Shown: positions 21,208 to 32,154, counted from the first letter of the stretch. The stretch is 64,000 bases of DNA from Fundicoccus ignavus (GCF_009659375.1 NZ_WJQT01000001.1:353051-417050), one strand, 5' to 3'. Numbers and translations are program-made. Notes: generated by a model not told the origin, from the letters alone.

Positions 21208-22110
21208 ATGTTAGACTTTAGACACGAAACTTTTCTTGTGCTTTGTTCTTGTGGTAGTTTTACAAAAGCAGCAGAGCAACTACATGTTACGCAACCGGCT
21301 GTATCTCAACATATTAAATATCTTGAAGAATACTATGGTTGTAAATTGATTGATACATCTAACCGAAAGATTAGAATAACTCAGCAAGGATTACGGTTAA
21401 AGGAATTTGCAACCACAATCTATTCAGATTCCCAACATTTTAAGGGGAACATACGTACATTTAAATCAGAGGAAATCCATTTTTCCTTTGGCGCAACACT
21501 GTCGATTGGAGAATATGTCATGCCGACTATTCTTTCCCGTTTGCTGGCAGCCTTTCCTGCAATAACTTTCCAGATGACGGTCGCAAATACGAAAACGCTG
21601 CTTGAACAGTTGAATCAAGGTGAGTTGGATTTTATTTTAGTAGAAGGGTTATTTGATAAGATGCAATACGATACAACGCTCTTTAGACTCGAAAATTTCA
21701 TTCCTGTTTGTTCGCCGCAAGCAGAATTTGCAACTCAAGCTGTTCGATTTGAATCTCTGAGAAATAATCGCTTAATTCTGAGAGAATCTGGTTCAGGAAC
21801 ACGCGAAATTTTTGAACATATTCTGCTAGATAGAAATTACTCACTCAATATGTTTGATAGAATTATTGAGGTTGGAAATATGGCAGCAATCAAACAGATG
21901 GTTTCAAAGGATTTAGGAATCACCTTCTTATTTGAAGTGGCTGCTAAAAAGGAAATAGCGTCCGGTGAACTTTCAAAAATTAACATTGTCGACTTTTCTG
22001 AGCAAAGAGAGTTTAATTTCGTAACATTAAAAGACAGCTTTTTCCGCGAACAGTATATGAGAATATTCCAGTTATTGAATCAGGCAGCAGCAGAAGAAGA
22101 GGAAATGTAA
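21208..22110 (+). CDS. LysR-family transcriptional regulator
   Basis: About 300 residues. An N-terminal winged helix-turn-helix (SFTKAAEQLHVTQPAVSQHIKYLEE, within residues 15-42) is followed by a CysB-like effector domain (FGATLSIGEYVMP, LRESGSGTREIFE). The SGTRE motif is typical of the CysB/YeiE group that senses sulfur compounds. ATG 21208 is chosen because AGGTGGAG lies nine bases upstream. The divergent partner is the YeiH-like gene across a 125-bp gap, so it probably controls that transporter. The C-terminus is acidic (AAAEEEEM). Confidence 0.9.
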   Translation: MLDFRHETFLVLCSCGSFTKAAEQLHVTQPAVSQHIKYLEEYYGCKLIDTSNRKIRITQQGLRLKEFATTIYSDSQHFKGNIRTFKSEEIHFSFGATLSIGEYVMPTILSRLLAAFPAITFQMTVANTKTLLEQLNQGELDFILVEGLFDKMQYDTTLFRLENFIPVCSPQAEFATQAVRFESLRNNRLILRESGSGTREIFEHILLDRNYSLNMFDRIIEVGNMAAIKQMVSKDLGITFLFEVAAKKEIASGELSKINIVDFSEQREFNFVTLKDSFFREQYMRIFQLLNQAAAEEEEM

Positions 22111-22302
22111 TATAAATTGGCTGTTTACCTAGGGGTTCAGGAAGTTGCTTCAATTTAAACAAGGTCAGAAACACCTGAATTTTCTCCCAACTGATATCAG
22201 ATTACAAGAGGATTCGAATGCATACGAAGTTGGATTTCTTGAATGTTCCATGATTAATCTAATCTATTTGGTTGAAATGACAATATAAGGGAGCTGTATA
22301 AA

Positions 22303-22971
22303 ATGACTGATATCAAGACGACCGAAGCAAAACTCTCCTCAAAAGCAGAAATTATTCTTCTAAAAATCAAACACAATCGTCTGTTAGGTAATTTACGTAA
22401 AATTGCAAAAGACATTAAAAAGGATCATGAACTCGCGTTGGAACTTTGGTCAACCGCTGAGTTTTTACCAAGACTGTTAGCGGTCTTAATTTTGGATAAA
22501 AAACGTCTTTCAGAAGACGACTTAAACGCGTTCACGGCGGATATGCAGACTCATGATTTTAATGAGCGAAACAACTTAATGGACTGGCTGTTTGCGAATC
22601 AACTCACTAAAGACAAGCAGAAAATTGCCTTAATCGAGTCATGGGCGAATAGTCCTTTTGCATTGCAAAGGCGAACGTTTTGGTATTACCAAGGGCGTTT
22701 GAGATGGACCGGGAAAACACCGCCTGAGAATACGGAAGACTTGTTATCTTTAATAGAAGCTACTATTACGCAGGAACAAGCAGAAGTCCAATGGGCGATG
22801 AATTTCACAGCAGGTTGGATCGGCGTTTTTGATGAGCAGTATCGTGACCGTTGTATTGAACTTGGTAAGCGAACAGGCCTTTACAAAGATGAGAAGGTAT
22901 CAAAAGGCTGTACACCTAACTATTTGCCAGACTTCATTAGGATTGAATACAATAAACGACAGAAGGATTAG
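22303..22971 (+). CDS. DNA alkylation repair protein, AlkD-like
   Basis: A 222-residue helical protein matching the HEAT-like repeat DNA glycosylase family that removes bulky or charged alkylated bases. Recognisable segments are AKDIKKDHELALELWST, EFLPRLLAVLIL, NERNNLMDWLFAN and the tryptophan-rich SPFALQRRTFWYYQGR. The C-terminus KGCTPNYLPDFIRIEY is typical. GGGAGC precedes the ATG. It stands alone on the plus strand. Exact substrate specificity cannot be read from the sequence. Confidence 0.85.
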   Translation: MTDIKTTEAKLSSKAEIILLKIKHNRLLGNLRKIAKDIKKDHELALELWSTAEFLPRLLAVLILDKKRLSEDDLNAFTADMQTHDFNERNNLMDWLFANQLTKDKQKIALIESWANSPFALQRRTFWYYQGRLRWTGKTPPENTEDLLSLIEATITQEQAEVQWAMNFTAGWIGVFDEQYRDRCIELGKRTGLYKDEKVSKGCTPNYLPDFIRIEYNKRQKD

Positions 22972-23967
22972 ACTAAAAGGTCAGGCGATTGATTTGCTTG
23001 GTAAAGCAGGAGATGAAACATGGAGACGATCGATTCAAAGCAAGTGCTCCAGTTAGCTAGCACTGTACGAAGAATATGACCTTAAAATAGAGGAAAGCAG
23101 TCATCAGCCTGATGCATTTACGCAGGCAATTCAAGAGCAATTATATGAGGCCTATCATCGTTTAATGTTTAGAAATGAGACGAAAACGTGCTAAGAATCA
23201 GTTAATGTGGCTGGGAAAATCTATGACCTTTGCCTTGGTAATCAGCGGTGAGAATGCTAAGAATGCTTATTCTTTTCTATATTTGAAATTGCCAATTTCG
23301 AGAAGTATGAATGAGAACGAAAAAGCGAGGATAAATCTGTGCTTGATACAGCCACCTACTTCCATCACGTCATGCTAATGATCACGCAGCAACTCATTTG
23401 GTGAATCCTCAATCAACAATGCCACACAATCATCAGTCGGAACATAGGACCGTTTTTATGTAAGTGAAATACTGTGGAGACATTGCGACAGGAACTCACC
23501 AGCACTATCAATAATCGAAGCGCATTAAATGTAAAGAATGCCTATAGATTAATCACTTGAAAGAGTCCTTCATCTATGAGTTTTCACTGATTAATTTTAA
23601 GCTGAACGGTACTGGGTGAAATATTTTGAAAAAAGTGATTTTTTATGTTTGAAAGGGGTCGCTTGATAGTGAAGACTTAATGTATCATAAGGGGAAAAAG
23701 GGGAGTGTAAATATGAACAGAGTGAAAAAGTCTAACACATCAGATATTGGCTATCTTATAGGTGTCCTTGCTGTTTTATAAAACAACTGTATAAAATTTG
23801 ATAATTCAGATTCTATTGTCACTACACGACAGTTGCCTTCTGTTGGAACAATAAAAGTCATAGCAATATTAACATCAAAATTGAAATTCTAGTGTTTTTT
23901 TGCCTGAGTAATATTGTTATTATCCAGGCCTTCTGATAAAATTCTAAGTGCTAAAGGAGGCATTAAA
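22972..23967. other. About 1 kb of decayed or unrecognised sequence
   Basis: No intact gene is seen. Part of it (23021-23194) reads as a broken small gene, listed separately. A 22-codon frame at 23713-23781 with a GGGGAG site ends early in a hydrophobic stretch (YLIGVLAVL), which looks like a truncated membrane protein start. The rest contains stops in all frames. Confidence 0.5.
23021..23194 (+). pseudogene. Fragment of an unrecognised small protein gene
   Basis: From ATG 23021 the frame reads METIDSKQVLQLAS and then stops. Shifting by one base after LAS gives LYEEYDLKIEESS followed by FTQAIQEQLYEAYHRLMFRN. The composition is protein-like, with acidic amphipathic helices, in both segments, so a single inserted base in GCTAGCACTG is likely. 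I do not recognise the family. It could be an artefact of chance frames. Confidence 0.3.
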
Positions 23968-25341
23968 ATGAAGAACTTAGATTTACTGCACGGGAAGATT
24001 CTGCCAACGATGATTCGCTTTTCGGCACCATTGATGGGGACAGCTTTTATTCAAATGGCTTATAATTTATCTGATATCGCTTGGATTGGGCGTATTGGAA
24101 CGGAGGCCGTGGCAGCCGCTGGGCAAGTAGGTTTCTTGATCTGGATAGGGACTGCCCTCATGTTGATGCCACGCGTGGGTATGTCGATTCTGACTTCCCA
24201 ATTTTATGGCGCTGGCGATCACAAGCAGGCTAGGCTTTCAATTAACAACGGTTTTTGGCTGTCTATTGTGATGGGAATTCTCTACGGCGCGATACTTTTA
24301 GTTTTCAAAGACGTCTTTATTCAATTCTATAATCTAGAAGAGAGCGTCAACATCCTTACTGAACAATATTTAGTTGTCATTGCTCTAGGCATGCCATTAT
24401 TCTTCATTAATCCCGTACTATCTGGGGCCTACAACAGTTTAGGCAATAGCCGAACACCGTTTCGAATTAATACCGTAGGCTTGATTGTTAATATTATTGG
24501 TGATCCGCTCTTGATTTTCGGGTGGGGCCCTTTTCCAGCCTTGGGGCTTCAAGGAGCTGCTTTGGCGACGGTCTTCGCTCAAATGGTAGTCTTTGTTTGC
24601 TTTGCTTATGTGATTTTTCGCAGTGATAACTTGATTCATCACAGCCGTCTCTATGCTTTTCAGCCTGACTTGCCTCTGATAAAGCACATCAGTCGTTTAG
24701 GCTTTCCTATTTCACTGCAGTCCAACATCCATGCGGTTGTCAGCGTATTATTAAACCGCTATGTGGCTTCTTATGGTGCTATGCCTCTTGCAGTCACATC
24801 CGTTGGTAGTAATATTGAGTCTATTTCTTGGAACACTACGGAAGGATTCTCGTCAGCCATCACGGCCTTCACAGGGCAGAACTATGGCGCCCGTTTTCTT
24901 AACCGCGTTAAATCTATTTATTCTACCAGTATGAAGTCGGTTGGAGTTATCGGAATCTTTGCGACTCTAGTCCTTTTAGTGTTCCGCTATCAGCTTTTTC
25001 ACCTTTTCATTCCGAATGATAGTCAAGCGATCGCCTTAGGGGCGGTTTACCTTTTCATTTTTGGCTTGAGCCAATTTTTCATGAGTATTGAAATTGGTGG
25101 CAGTGGATTTCTTAGTGGGATTGGCGACACACGTACACCTGCTCTTATCAATTCTATCCTCAATGTTCTGCGACTTCCTTTGGCTTTGATCTTCATGCCC
25201 ATGATGGGAGTGGCTGGTGTGTGGATTGGGATGTCGTTGACGTCTGTCTTTAAAGGCGTAATCATCTATATCTTCACCCTTATTCGTTTAAAGGGGGTTC
25301 TAAGAACGGAAATGGAACCGGTGGTTCAAGACTCTCTATAG
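23968..25341 (+). CDS. MATE-family multidrug efflux transporter
   Basis: A 457-residue protein with 12 predicted membrane segments in two homologous halves, typical of cation-coupled MATE exporters. The N-terminal half shows MGTAFIQMAYNLSDIAWIGRIG and MLMPRVGMSILTSQFYGAGD. The second half repeats the pattern near residues 250-300 (GAMPLAVTSVGSNIESISW, FTGQNYGA). ATG 23968 is preceded by a strong AAAGGAGG. Earlier in-frame codons lack a ribosome binding site. It stands alone, with no regulator gene next to it. Substrates are unknown. Confidence 0.92.
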   Translation: MKNLDLLHGKILPTMIRFSAPLMGTAFIQMAYNLSDIAWIGRIGTEAVAAAGQVGFLIWIGTALMLMPRVGMSILTSQFYGAGDHKQARLSINNGFWLSIVMGILYGAILLVFKDVFIQFYNLEESVNILTEQYLVVIALGMPLFFINPVLSGAYNSLGNSRTPFRINTVGLIVNIIGDPLLIFGWGPFPALGLQGAALATVFAQMVVFVCFAYVIFRSDNLIHHSRLYAFQPDLPLIKHISRLGFPISLQSNIHAVVSVLLNRYVASYGAMPLAVTSVGSNIESISWNTTEGFSSAITAFTGQNYGARFLNRVKSIYSTSMKSVGVIGIFATLVLLVFRYQLFHLFIPNDSQAIALGAVYLFIFGLSQFFMSIEIGGSGFLSGIGDTRTPALINSILNVLRLPLALIFMPMMGVAGVWIGMSLTSVFKGVIIYIFTLIRLKGVLRTEMEPVVQDSL

Positions 25342-25952
25342 GAGGATCAATAGCTGCCTATATCTTGGTCTATTGAACTGAATGAAAAGCGATAGCTGTA
25401 CTCAATAGGTCGGAACTTGGGCTCCAAAGCTATAATAGGTGAAGAAAAAAAGAGCTCATTTTGACAAAATATTTACTGGGGCCTTCGTGTAGTTTCAGTT
25501 AATTGAATTCGCTCTACAAATTCGGTGGAGGTCTGATTCATATCCTATTGATAACAGCTGGTATTATTCTTATCGATCAACTAATCACGGGTAAATAAAA
25601 TTATAAAGAAGCATTAGATAATGAACTTGAGCTCACCGACTTGTTGGTGACTTCGAGTTCATTTTTCGTCGTGATGAGAGGGAGAAAAGGCTTGTAATTC
25701 GTGATATAAACGAAGTTTAATAAAAATCTTACAGCCTGAACTCCCGAGACTCATAGCGATTAAAGGAGTGATAAAGATGATAATATCAGCCTTTATCACA
25801 CGTTTTCGTCCCCGTGGTGCTCGTTCTGAGTTGTGTTTATCATAACGAGCAGCAACAATGGGGATGCGAAAATAAAAAAAGTTTCTATCTTCTTCCGTCT
25901 GCTCGATCTATCAATAAGGTATCATCAGAGTATGCTGGCTGAAATTTTAGAA
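25342..25952. other. 610-bp region without a gene, with a long stem-loop
   Basis: No convincing coding frame. A nested stem-loop spans 25803-25872, with an outer stem TTTTCGTCCCC / GGGGATGCGAAAA and an inner stem GCTCGTT / AACGAGC. A smaller hairpin GTGATAAAG / CTTTATCAC lies at 25771-25800. A weak hairpin at 25623-25664 (GAACTTGAG...CGAGTTC, then TTTTT) could end MATE transcription. Confidence 0.45.
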
Positions 25953-26345
25953 TTATTCTCCAACCGCGGCCTCCAACCGGTCAATTAATAACTCTAGAAA
26001 TGTGTGAGCAATCGGTTTTAAGGTATGCATGTCATTTGTAACATATCCAATTTCGATAGCCTCTGAGGAAACTAAAGGTCGGGAAATAATTTCACTTCCA
26101 TTCAAGTTAGCATAGATAATTCCTGAACTAATCGTGTAGCCATTTAGTCCAATTGCTAGATTAAACAAAGTCGCTCGGTCACTGACGATGATTGATTTAC
26201 GAGAAGTATAGTCTGCTAACACTTCTTCCCAGAAATAAAAGGAATTATGACGCCCTTGATCGTAACTTAACTTTGGATAAGGATCCAGATCGGAGATGGT
26301 TAATTGGTCATAATCTGCTAAGGGATGGTCTTTATTAATGACGAA
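25953..26345 (-). pseudogene. LysR-type regulator, 3' half cut by IS30
   Basis: The remaining 130 codons encode the end of a LysR effector-binding domain (KDHPLADYDQLTISDLDPYP, ATLFNLAIGLNGYTISSG, IEIGYVTN). The reading frame enters the inverted repeat of the adjacent IS30 element at about 26344. The missing N-terminal part, with the helix-turn-helix, is not found on the other side of the element (from 27405), so insertion was accompanied or followed by a deletion. Confidence 0.8.
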
Positions 26346-27404
26346 TTGCAATAATTATTGCGACAATTTTTTATTTACTCAATTAATGAAGTTTCGTGCA
26401 TGAATTTTTCTAAAGGTGTTTGATAATTCAGACATTTTCTTGGTCGATTATTCATTAGCCATAAAGCCGTGAATAATTCAGTTTCACTCACTTTAGCTAA
26501 ATCAGTTTTCTTCGGAAAGAATTCGCGCATTAAGCCATTCGAATTTTCGTTTGTCCCTCTTTGCCAAGCGCTATAGGCATCCGCAAAGTAGAAATCAATG
26601 CCTGATGCCTCTACTTCTGGATAGCAAGCGAATTCTTTCCCGCGATCGGAAGTAAATGATTTTAAGGCGTGATCAGGCAGATTACTTGTTAACTGCTCAA
26701 TTGCATTGTGCATAGCGTCTTTAGTGCGGTTAGGTATCAGAAAAGCAAGGTATAAACGACTTTTACGCTCTGCGAAGGTCGCTAAACAACCTTTACTCTT
26801 TCCGCGTGAAGAAACCATTGTATCCAATTCCCAATGTCCAAACTCTTGTCTGTTTCTAACTGACTTAGGTCGTTTGGAGATCGAGCGACCAATATTGAAC
26901 TTACCACGTGTTTCTTGAGGTTGGCGACCTTTACCTTTGTGTCTTAGTACTTGTAAGGGAACGTTTAAGATGCCTTCATAAATCCAGTTATAGATTGTTT
27001 TAAAGGATAGTTTCTCTTGATAATCTCGACCCACAATCTGTTCGGGTGACCAGGTCATTTCTAGTTTATGTTGAATATCCTCAAGCAACTTGGGTGTATG
27101 TTTTGCTTTTCTGCCTTTGTGAGAAGCAAGTTGATTCGCATCTGCTTGAGAAGCTTTCGCAACATAGGATGGAGTCGAACAACGATTAAGTTCACGATAA
27201 ATAGTTGAACGATGACGACCTAACAAGTTCGCAATATGGTTAATTTTATAACCTTCTTGAACAAGCACTTCTATTTTTGACCGTTCTTCTATGGTAAGAT
27301 ATGTATGACTCATAATAGACCTCCGTGTGTATGTTTTTGTGGTTATTAACATCTTACACGAATCTATTATGAGTTTCTTTGTTGTCGCATTTAATTTTAC
27401 AATT
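26344..27404. mobile_element. IS30-family insertion sequence, intact
   Basis: Ends are imperfect inverted repeats: 26344-26366 pairs with 27381-27404, sharing an AATTG..A...TGCGACAA core. The 1.06-kb element contains one complete transposase gene. It interrupts a LysR-type gene on its left. The ends are related in style to those of the 3140-4245 copy but not identical. Confidence 0.88.
26375..27313 (-). CDS. IS30-family transposase
   Basis: A complete 312-residue transposase. The N-terminus has the regulatory helix-turn-helix (LTIEERSKIEVLVQEGYKIN, HRSTIYRELNRC). The DDE core is seen as HWELDTMVSSRGKSKGCLAT, FTSDRGKEFA and FYFADAYSAWQRGTNENSNG, with the final Glu in NENSNGLMREFFP. The start at 27313 (MSHTYLTIEE) is supported by GGAGG upstream on the minus strand. 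An upstream TTG-type extension to 27352 lacks a ribosome binding site. Confidence 0.93.
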   Translation of the reverse strand: MSHTYLTIEERSKIEVLVQEGYKINHIANLLGRHRSTIYRELNRCSTPSYVAKASQADANQLASHKGRKAKHTPKLLEDIQHKLEMTWSPEQIVGRDYQEKLSFKTIYNWIYEGILNVPLQVLRHKGKGRQPQETRGKFNIGRSISKRPKSVRNRQEFGHWELDTMVSSRGKSKGCLATFAERKSRLYLAFLIPNRTKDAMHNAIEQLTSNLPDHALKSFTSDRGKEFACYPEVEASGIDFYFADAYSAWQRGTNENSNGLMREFFPKKTDLAKVSETELFTALWLMNNRPRKCLNYQTPLEKFMHETSLIE

Positions 27405-27459
27405 CATCATTAAAAAAAGCTCAACGAAATTTACATTCCGCTAAGCTCGTTTATGAATA

Positions 27460-27957
27460 TCATACTAAAGCAAGTGGCTTTACTAGGTTATACCATTCTG
27501 CACCACCTAATGTTGATTCAGATCGCCCATGATTGATGTAGCCCATCTTTTCATAAAAATGAATGAGTTCTTCATGACAAGTTAACGACACTCTTTCGCG
27601 ATGTTTTTGCTGAGCTTGTTGCTCGAAGGCCTCCATCAACAACAGGGATAATCCCCGACCTTTAGCCTTGGCTGAAACACTCAAGCCAAGTATGCACTGA
27701 TTGCCACCCTCTAACGGATTTGCTTCAACCGTTTGAAACAAATTATCTGTTATGTAAGCTTGTTCGACCACTGGGCCATTCACATATCCTAATAATTCTC
27801 CCGCTTCTTCAATCACCAAGAAACTATCGGCTATCAACTGAAGTCGTTCAGCAAATGCTTCTTTCGTATCTGCTTCGGCTGCCGAAAAACTTTCTGCTTC
27901 TAAATAAGTAATGTCTTCTAAATCCTCAAGAGTTGCATTTCGAATATTGAGAGTCAT
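27460..27957 (-). CDS. GNAT-family N-acetyltransferase
   Basis: A 165-residue acetyltransferase. The acetyl-CoA loop reads LGLSVSAKAKGRGLSLLLMEAF (near residues 93-115), followed by VSLTCHEELIHFYEKMGY, as in the serotonin/amine N-acetyltransferase subgroup of GNATs. AGGAAGG lies upstream of the ATG. It stands alone between the IS30 element and a peptidase gene. The acceptor substrate cannot be predicted. Confidence 0.85.
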   Translation of the reverse strand: MTLNIRNATLEDLEDITYLEAESFSAAEADTKEAFAERLQLIADSFLVIEEAGELLGYVNGPVVEQAYITDNLFQTVEANPLEGGNQCILGLSVSAKAKGRGLSLLLMEAFEQQAQQKHRERVSLTCHEELIHFYEKMGYINHGRSESTLGGAEWYNLVKPLALV

Positions 27958-28141
27958 TGCTTCACCTTCCTCATTGGTTAGGCACTAGTTTAGTAGTTTG
28001 TGCCTACAGAGTCAAGGCTGTTAATGAAACTTAATTGCTCTGCAATCCAGCACAACCTTCGTTAAAGGACTATCACTGAAACGACAAGTTTTGGTAAAGT
28101 ATTTTGCGAAAGTGTGTTTAATTAATATTAGCAGGCAACGA

Positions 28142-29188
28142 CTATAATCTTGCGACTTTAATACGCTTTTCATTGGCATCCACTTCAGCATGCGCACCGT
28201 ATTGTAACAGCATCTTAGGATAAGCGTGGCCAATATTGACATTATAAAGAATCGGCAGTGACTCATCTAACACCTCAGTTAAGACGGCTTTGTACTCCTC
28301 ATAATACATCTCGTCTTGGGGCTTTCCAAAGATCAGACCGTTAATGTCTTTAAACAAGCCATGCGCCTTCAACAATTCGAGCATTTTTTTGAAATGTTTT
28401 GGACTCGGTTTTTCCTCTGACGTTTCTAGAAAAAGAATTGCACCCTCTAGCTGACTTTCAGATGGAAATAAATTGTATTGTTGATTAATCATCGCTTCTT
28501 CTGGATAGCGCTCACCCACCAACAAATCATACAAACTTTCAACACAACCCCCGATTAACTTCCCGGCAAAATACGACTCACCCTGTAATAATTCATAACC
28601 ATGCACTTCTTGATGCTTCACTCTCTCAGTTCCAAGCGCTGCTAGCGAAAAATCTGTTCTCTCTTCATACCATACTTCGCTTGCTTGATAGTCAAAAGCA
28701 TCAGTCGTAAATAAATGCTTAAAAGCTGCTTCAGAGTAAGGTAGCATGCCGTTACCTAGCTCAGCAAAACAAGTTAGAAAACTTAAACCATAATAGGATG
28801 GCACACCAAGTTGTTGCAACATCAAATGATTGATGGTTGTATCCGAATAGCCCATGAAAAACTTAGGATGCTTGCGGATAATCTCTTTGTTTTCTTCTGT
28901 CAAAATATATGGCGCTATTCTAAAGGTATCATCACCTCCAATTGCACACACAATCCCTTTAATACTGTCATCCTGAAATGCTGCGATTAAATCCTCTGCA
29001 CGTTTATTCGGATGAGCCTTTACAAAGTCAATCCCTTTTAAGGTATGCGGCATAAACACAACCTCTAGGCCAAAAGATTCTAAACGCTCAATTCCTCTTG
29101 TAAGCTGATGTGAACAAAAACTTTCCCCTAACGTTCCAGCAGACAAACTAACCACCGCCACTTTATCCCCCTGTTTTAAATGAATCAT
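28142..29188 (-). CDS. S66-family peptidase (LD-carboxypeptidase/MccF-like)
   Basis: About 348 residues. The S66 fold is shown by the nucleophile motif FFMGYSDTTINHLML (Ser near residue 115), the early ALKG-like segment HTLKGIDFVKAHPNKRAEDL, GGDDTFRIAPY, and the later acid/His part (FLETSEE and NVNIGHAYPKMLLQYG). Such enzymes cut LD bonds in peptidoglycan tetrapeptides or inactivate microcin C-like peptides. The length and the EEKPSP loop are closer to the MccF-like branch. The start is ATG 29188. A GTG at 29197 is an alternative. Confidence 0.88.
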   Translation of the reverse strand: MIHLKQGDKVAVVSLSAGTLGESFCSHQLTRGIERLESFGLEVVFMPHTLKGIDFVKAHPNKRAEDLIAAFQDDSIKGIVCAIGGDDTFRIAPYILTEENKEIIRKHPKFFMGYSDTTINHLMLQQLGVPSYYGLSFLTCFAELGNGMLPYSEAAFKHLFTTDAFDYQASEVWYEERTDFSLAALGTERVKHQEVHGYELLQGESYFAGKLIGGCVESLYDLLVGERYPEEAMINQQYNLFPSESQLEGAILFLETSEEKPSPKHFKKMLELLKAHGLFKDINGLIFGKPQDEMYYEEYKAVLTEVLDESLPILYNVNIGHAYPKMLLQYGAHAEVDANEKRIKVARL

Positions 29189-29354
29189 GACAAACACCCC
29201 ATTCTTTTTCTGAATTAAAATCTAATTCCTCCAATTATACAGTAGCCTTGTTTAATTGACCAATTCTTTGGGAGATTCAAATAAAATTGTGAAGGACCCT
29301 CGTCTAAATATAGGCACCGGAACAGATCGAACGTTTTTGAAAGCTTTATAAGCG

Positions 29355-29432
29355 ACAGCCACCTTGAAAAACAATAAACTGAACGTAGTACAAAACTAGA
29401 TAAGTAAACATAAAAACTATAAACCCTTATAA
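29355..29432. repeat. Dispersed intergenic repeat, copy A (3' part)
   Basis: This copy carries the conserved end of the family: AGCGAC.GCCACCTTGAAAAAC, AATAAACTGAACGTAGTAC and ATAAACCCTTATAAAA. It lies directly before copy B in the same gap between two peptidase genes. It has no coding frame. Confidence 0.7.
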
Positions 29433-29464
29433 AATAAGAAAACCTCGGACAAGTCCAAGGATTT

Positions 29465-29760
29465 TAAATTCTGTTTAGCAGTATAATTTGATTATATCGT
29501 TTTACTTTTGTTGGAATATTTAACGTAGATCAGCTAATTGTTTTCCATAGCGGTATAAAGGGCAATCCCTCGCTACTAATAGAATCGCTTGGTGTGACTT
29601 TGAGCGCAGCGAATTAGACACACCCTAGCCGATTGAGCTGGAAAAGTCTGAAGCGCTAGCGAAGGCTTTGAAAGCGACCACCGCCTTGGAAAACAATAAG
29701 CTGAACGTAGTATAAAGCTTGATAAATCAACATAAAACTTATAAACCCTTATAAAACAAA
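29465..29760. repeat. Dispersed intergenic repeat, copy B (full length)
   Basis: About 296 bp closely matching copy G at 43187-43495. Shared blocks in order include AAATTCTGTTTAGCAGT, TTGTTTTCCATAGCGG, TATAAAGGGCAATCC, CTAGCCGATTGAGCTGGAA, GCTTTGAAAGCGACCACCGC, AATAAGCTGAACG and CATAAAACTTATAAACCC. It fills most of the 609-bp gap between the S66 and M20 peptidase genes. Confidence 0.8.
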
Positions 29761-29761
29761 A

Positions 29762-29788
29762 AAAGCTAGCACCGAAGCACTAGCTTTA
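29762..29788 (-). terminator. Terminator of M20 gene
   Basis: On the minus strand AAAGCTAGTG...GCTAGC forms a hairpin followed by TTTTTT, just after the M20 gene and directly adjoining repeat copy B. Confidence 0.75.
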
Positions 29789-29797
29789 AACGCATTA

Positions 29798-30955
29798 TTA
29801 TTTGTTATCTTTTAACCAAGAAATCGCTGAGTTTAAGAAGACAGCCACTGCTGGTGCCATCATTTCTTCATTGAACACAACTTGTGGATGGTGAACAGGA
29901 TAACCTTGAACGCCTTCTGGTTTCATACCAATAAAGTAATAACAAGTTGGAACTTGTGCTGATACAACCGCAAAGTCTTCTGATGCTTGCATAGGTTCAA
30001 AGTCAGTCACTTTATACTCTGATCCAACAGCTTCTTCAGCGTAAGCACGAACTGAGCGTGTTAACTCTGGATTGTTATTTAATACAGGAACGTCTGATAA
30101 ATACTCGAATTCAGTTTCGCCACGGTAAGCTTTTGCGATACCTTCCGCTAATTCTGGTAAACGTTCTTTTAAGTATTCACGTGTTTTCTCACTGAAAGTT
30201 CTTAAAGTACCTTCCAATACTACTTCATTCGGAATAATATTACGAGAACCTGGGCTTTCAAAACCACCGGTCGTGATCGCTGCAGATTCCGCAAATGAAA
30301 TTTCACGTGCGACTAATGTTTGAGTTGCACTAATAATTTCAGATGCAATAAATACTGGGTCAACACCATTATGTGGCATCGCACCGTGTGCTCCTACACC
30401 TTTAACTTTAATACGATAGTTATTAGCTGCAGCTAATGAAGGTCCTTCACTAAACATAATTGAAGCTGGAACCATTGGTTGAACGTGAGCAGCCATCGCT
30501 ACATCTACGCCATCAAGTAAGCCCGCATCAACCATCGCTTGAGAACCCGTTAATAATTCTTCAGCCGGTTGGAATTCGAAACGAACCACACCTTCTAACT
30601 CACTTTCATGAGCTTTCATTAGCTTAGCAACACCTAACATGATGGTTGTATGAATATCATGTCCACAAGTGTGAGAAAAACCATTGTTAGAAGCATAATC
30701 TAAACCAGATAGTTCCTCAATTGGTAGACCGTCCATATCAGCACGCAGTAAAATTGTTTTGCCACCTTGACCTACTTCAGCAATAATTCCGTGTTCCAAT
30801 ATATTTTTAGGTTCATAACCAAATTCAATTAACTTCTCTTTAACGAACTGGCTTGTGTTTGGCAAATCAAAACCAACTTCTGGATTTTGATGCAAGTGAC
30901 GGCGCCATTCAACTAATTCTGAGAAAATCTCCTTAGCTTCATTCAAATAATTCAT
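29798..30955 (-). CDS. M20-family amidohydrolase
   Basis: A metal-dependent amidohydrolase of about 385 residues, of the N-acyl-amino acid/hippurate hydrolase type. Metal ligands are seen in LLRADMDGLPI, HTCGHDIHTTIML and FQPAEELLTG, and the C-terminal HHPQVVFNEE. The dimerisation insert has GVGAHGAMPHNGVDP. I prefer ATG 30955 (MNYLNEAKEIF), about ten bases after AAAGGTG. ATG 30964 is closer to the site and possible. A paralogue with a stop codon lies at 18019-19227. The 319 bp between this gene and map hold nothing recognisable. Confidence 0.9.
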   Translation of the reverse strand: MNYLNEAKEIFSELVEWRRHLHQNPEVGFDLPNTSQFVKEKLIEFGYEPKNILEHGIIAEVGQGGKTILLRADMDGLPIEELSGLDYASNNGFSHTCGHDIHTTIMLGVAKLMKAHESELEGVVRFEFQPAEELLTGSQAMVDAGLLDGVDVAMAAHVQPMVPASIMFSEGPSLAAANNYRIKVKGVGAHGAMPHNGVDPVFIASEIISATQTLVAREISFAESAAITTGGFESPGSRNIIPNEVVLEGTLRTFSEKTREYLKERLPELAEGIAKAYRGETEFEYLSDVPVLNNNPELTRSVRAYAEEAVGSEYKVTDFEPMQASEDFAVVSAQVPTCYYFIGMKPEGVQGYPVHHPQVVFNEEMMAPAVAVFLNSAISWLKDNK

Positions 30956-31274
30956 ACTATTCATCACCTTTCTCTTTCTATATTAATTCTAACACAAATT
31001 AGACATATTTCAATTTTTATTCTGTTCAGAATCAATAACCAAGCATTTAAAACGTTACAAAAATACTTTCACTATCGCTTTTCCATTTCCTACACAAGAT
31101 AAAAACAGATATATTTTTTCGTTTTATTGCAAGCAATATTACACTAACATACCGATGAGTTCAATATTGAACCTTGTAACTATATGATGCTTAATTTTAT
31201 AATCATCAAAAATTTATCATTCAATATAACAAAGGTTTCATTCGGAACTTTCGTCACTCAATAAATTGATTAAT

Positions 31275-32051
<777 letters not shown>

Positions 32052-32154
32052 CTAACGGAAAGATACCAAGACTGTCTATCGAATACTCGTTTCTCATACA
32101 GATAACCCACATTTTACAAAATATGCCCCAACAAACCCTTAAGCGTAGCGAGCT

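Noticed and set aside
22146..22289. 47-codon frame between the LysR and AlkD genes
   Set aside because: TTG start without a clear ribosome binding site and no family; chance frame is as likely.
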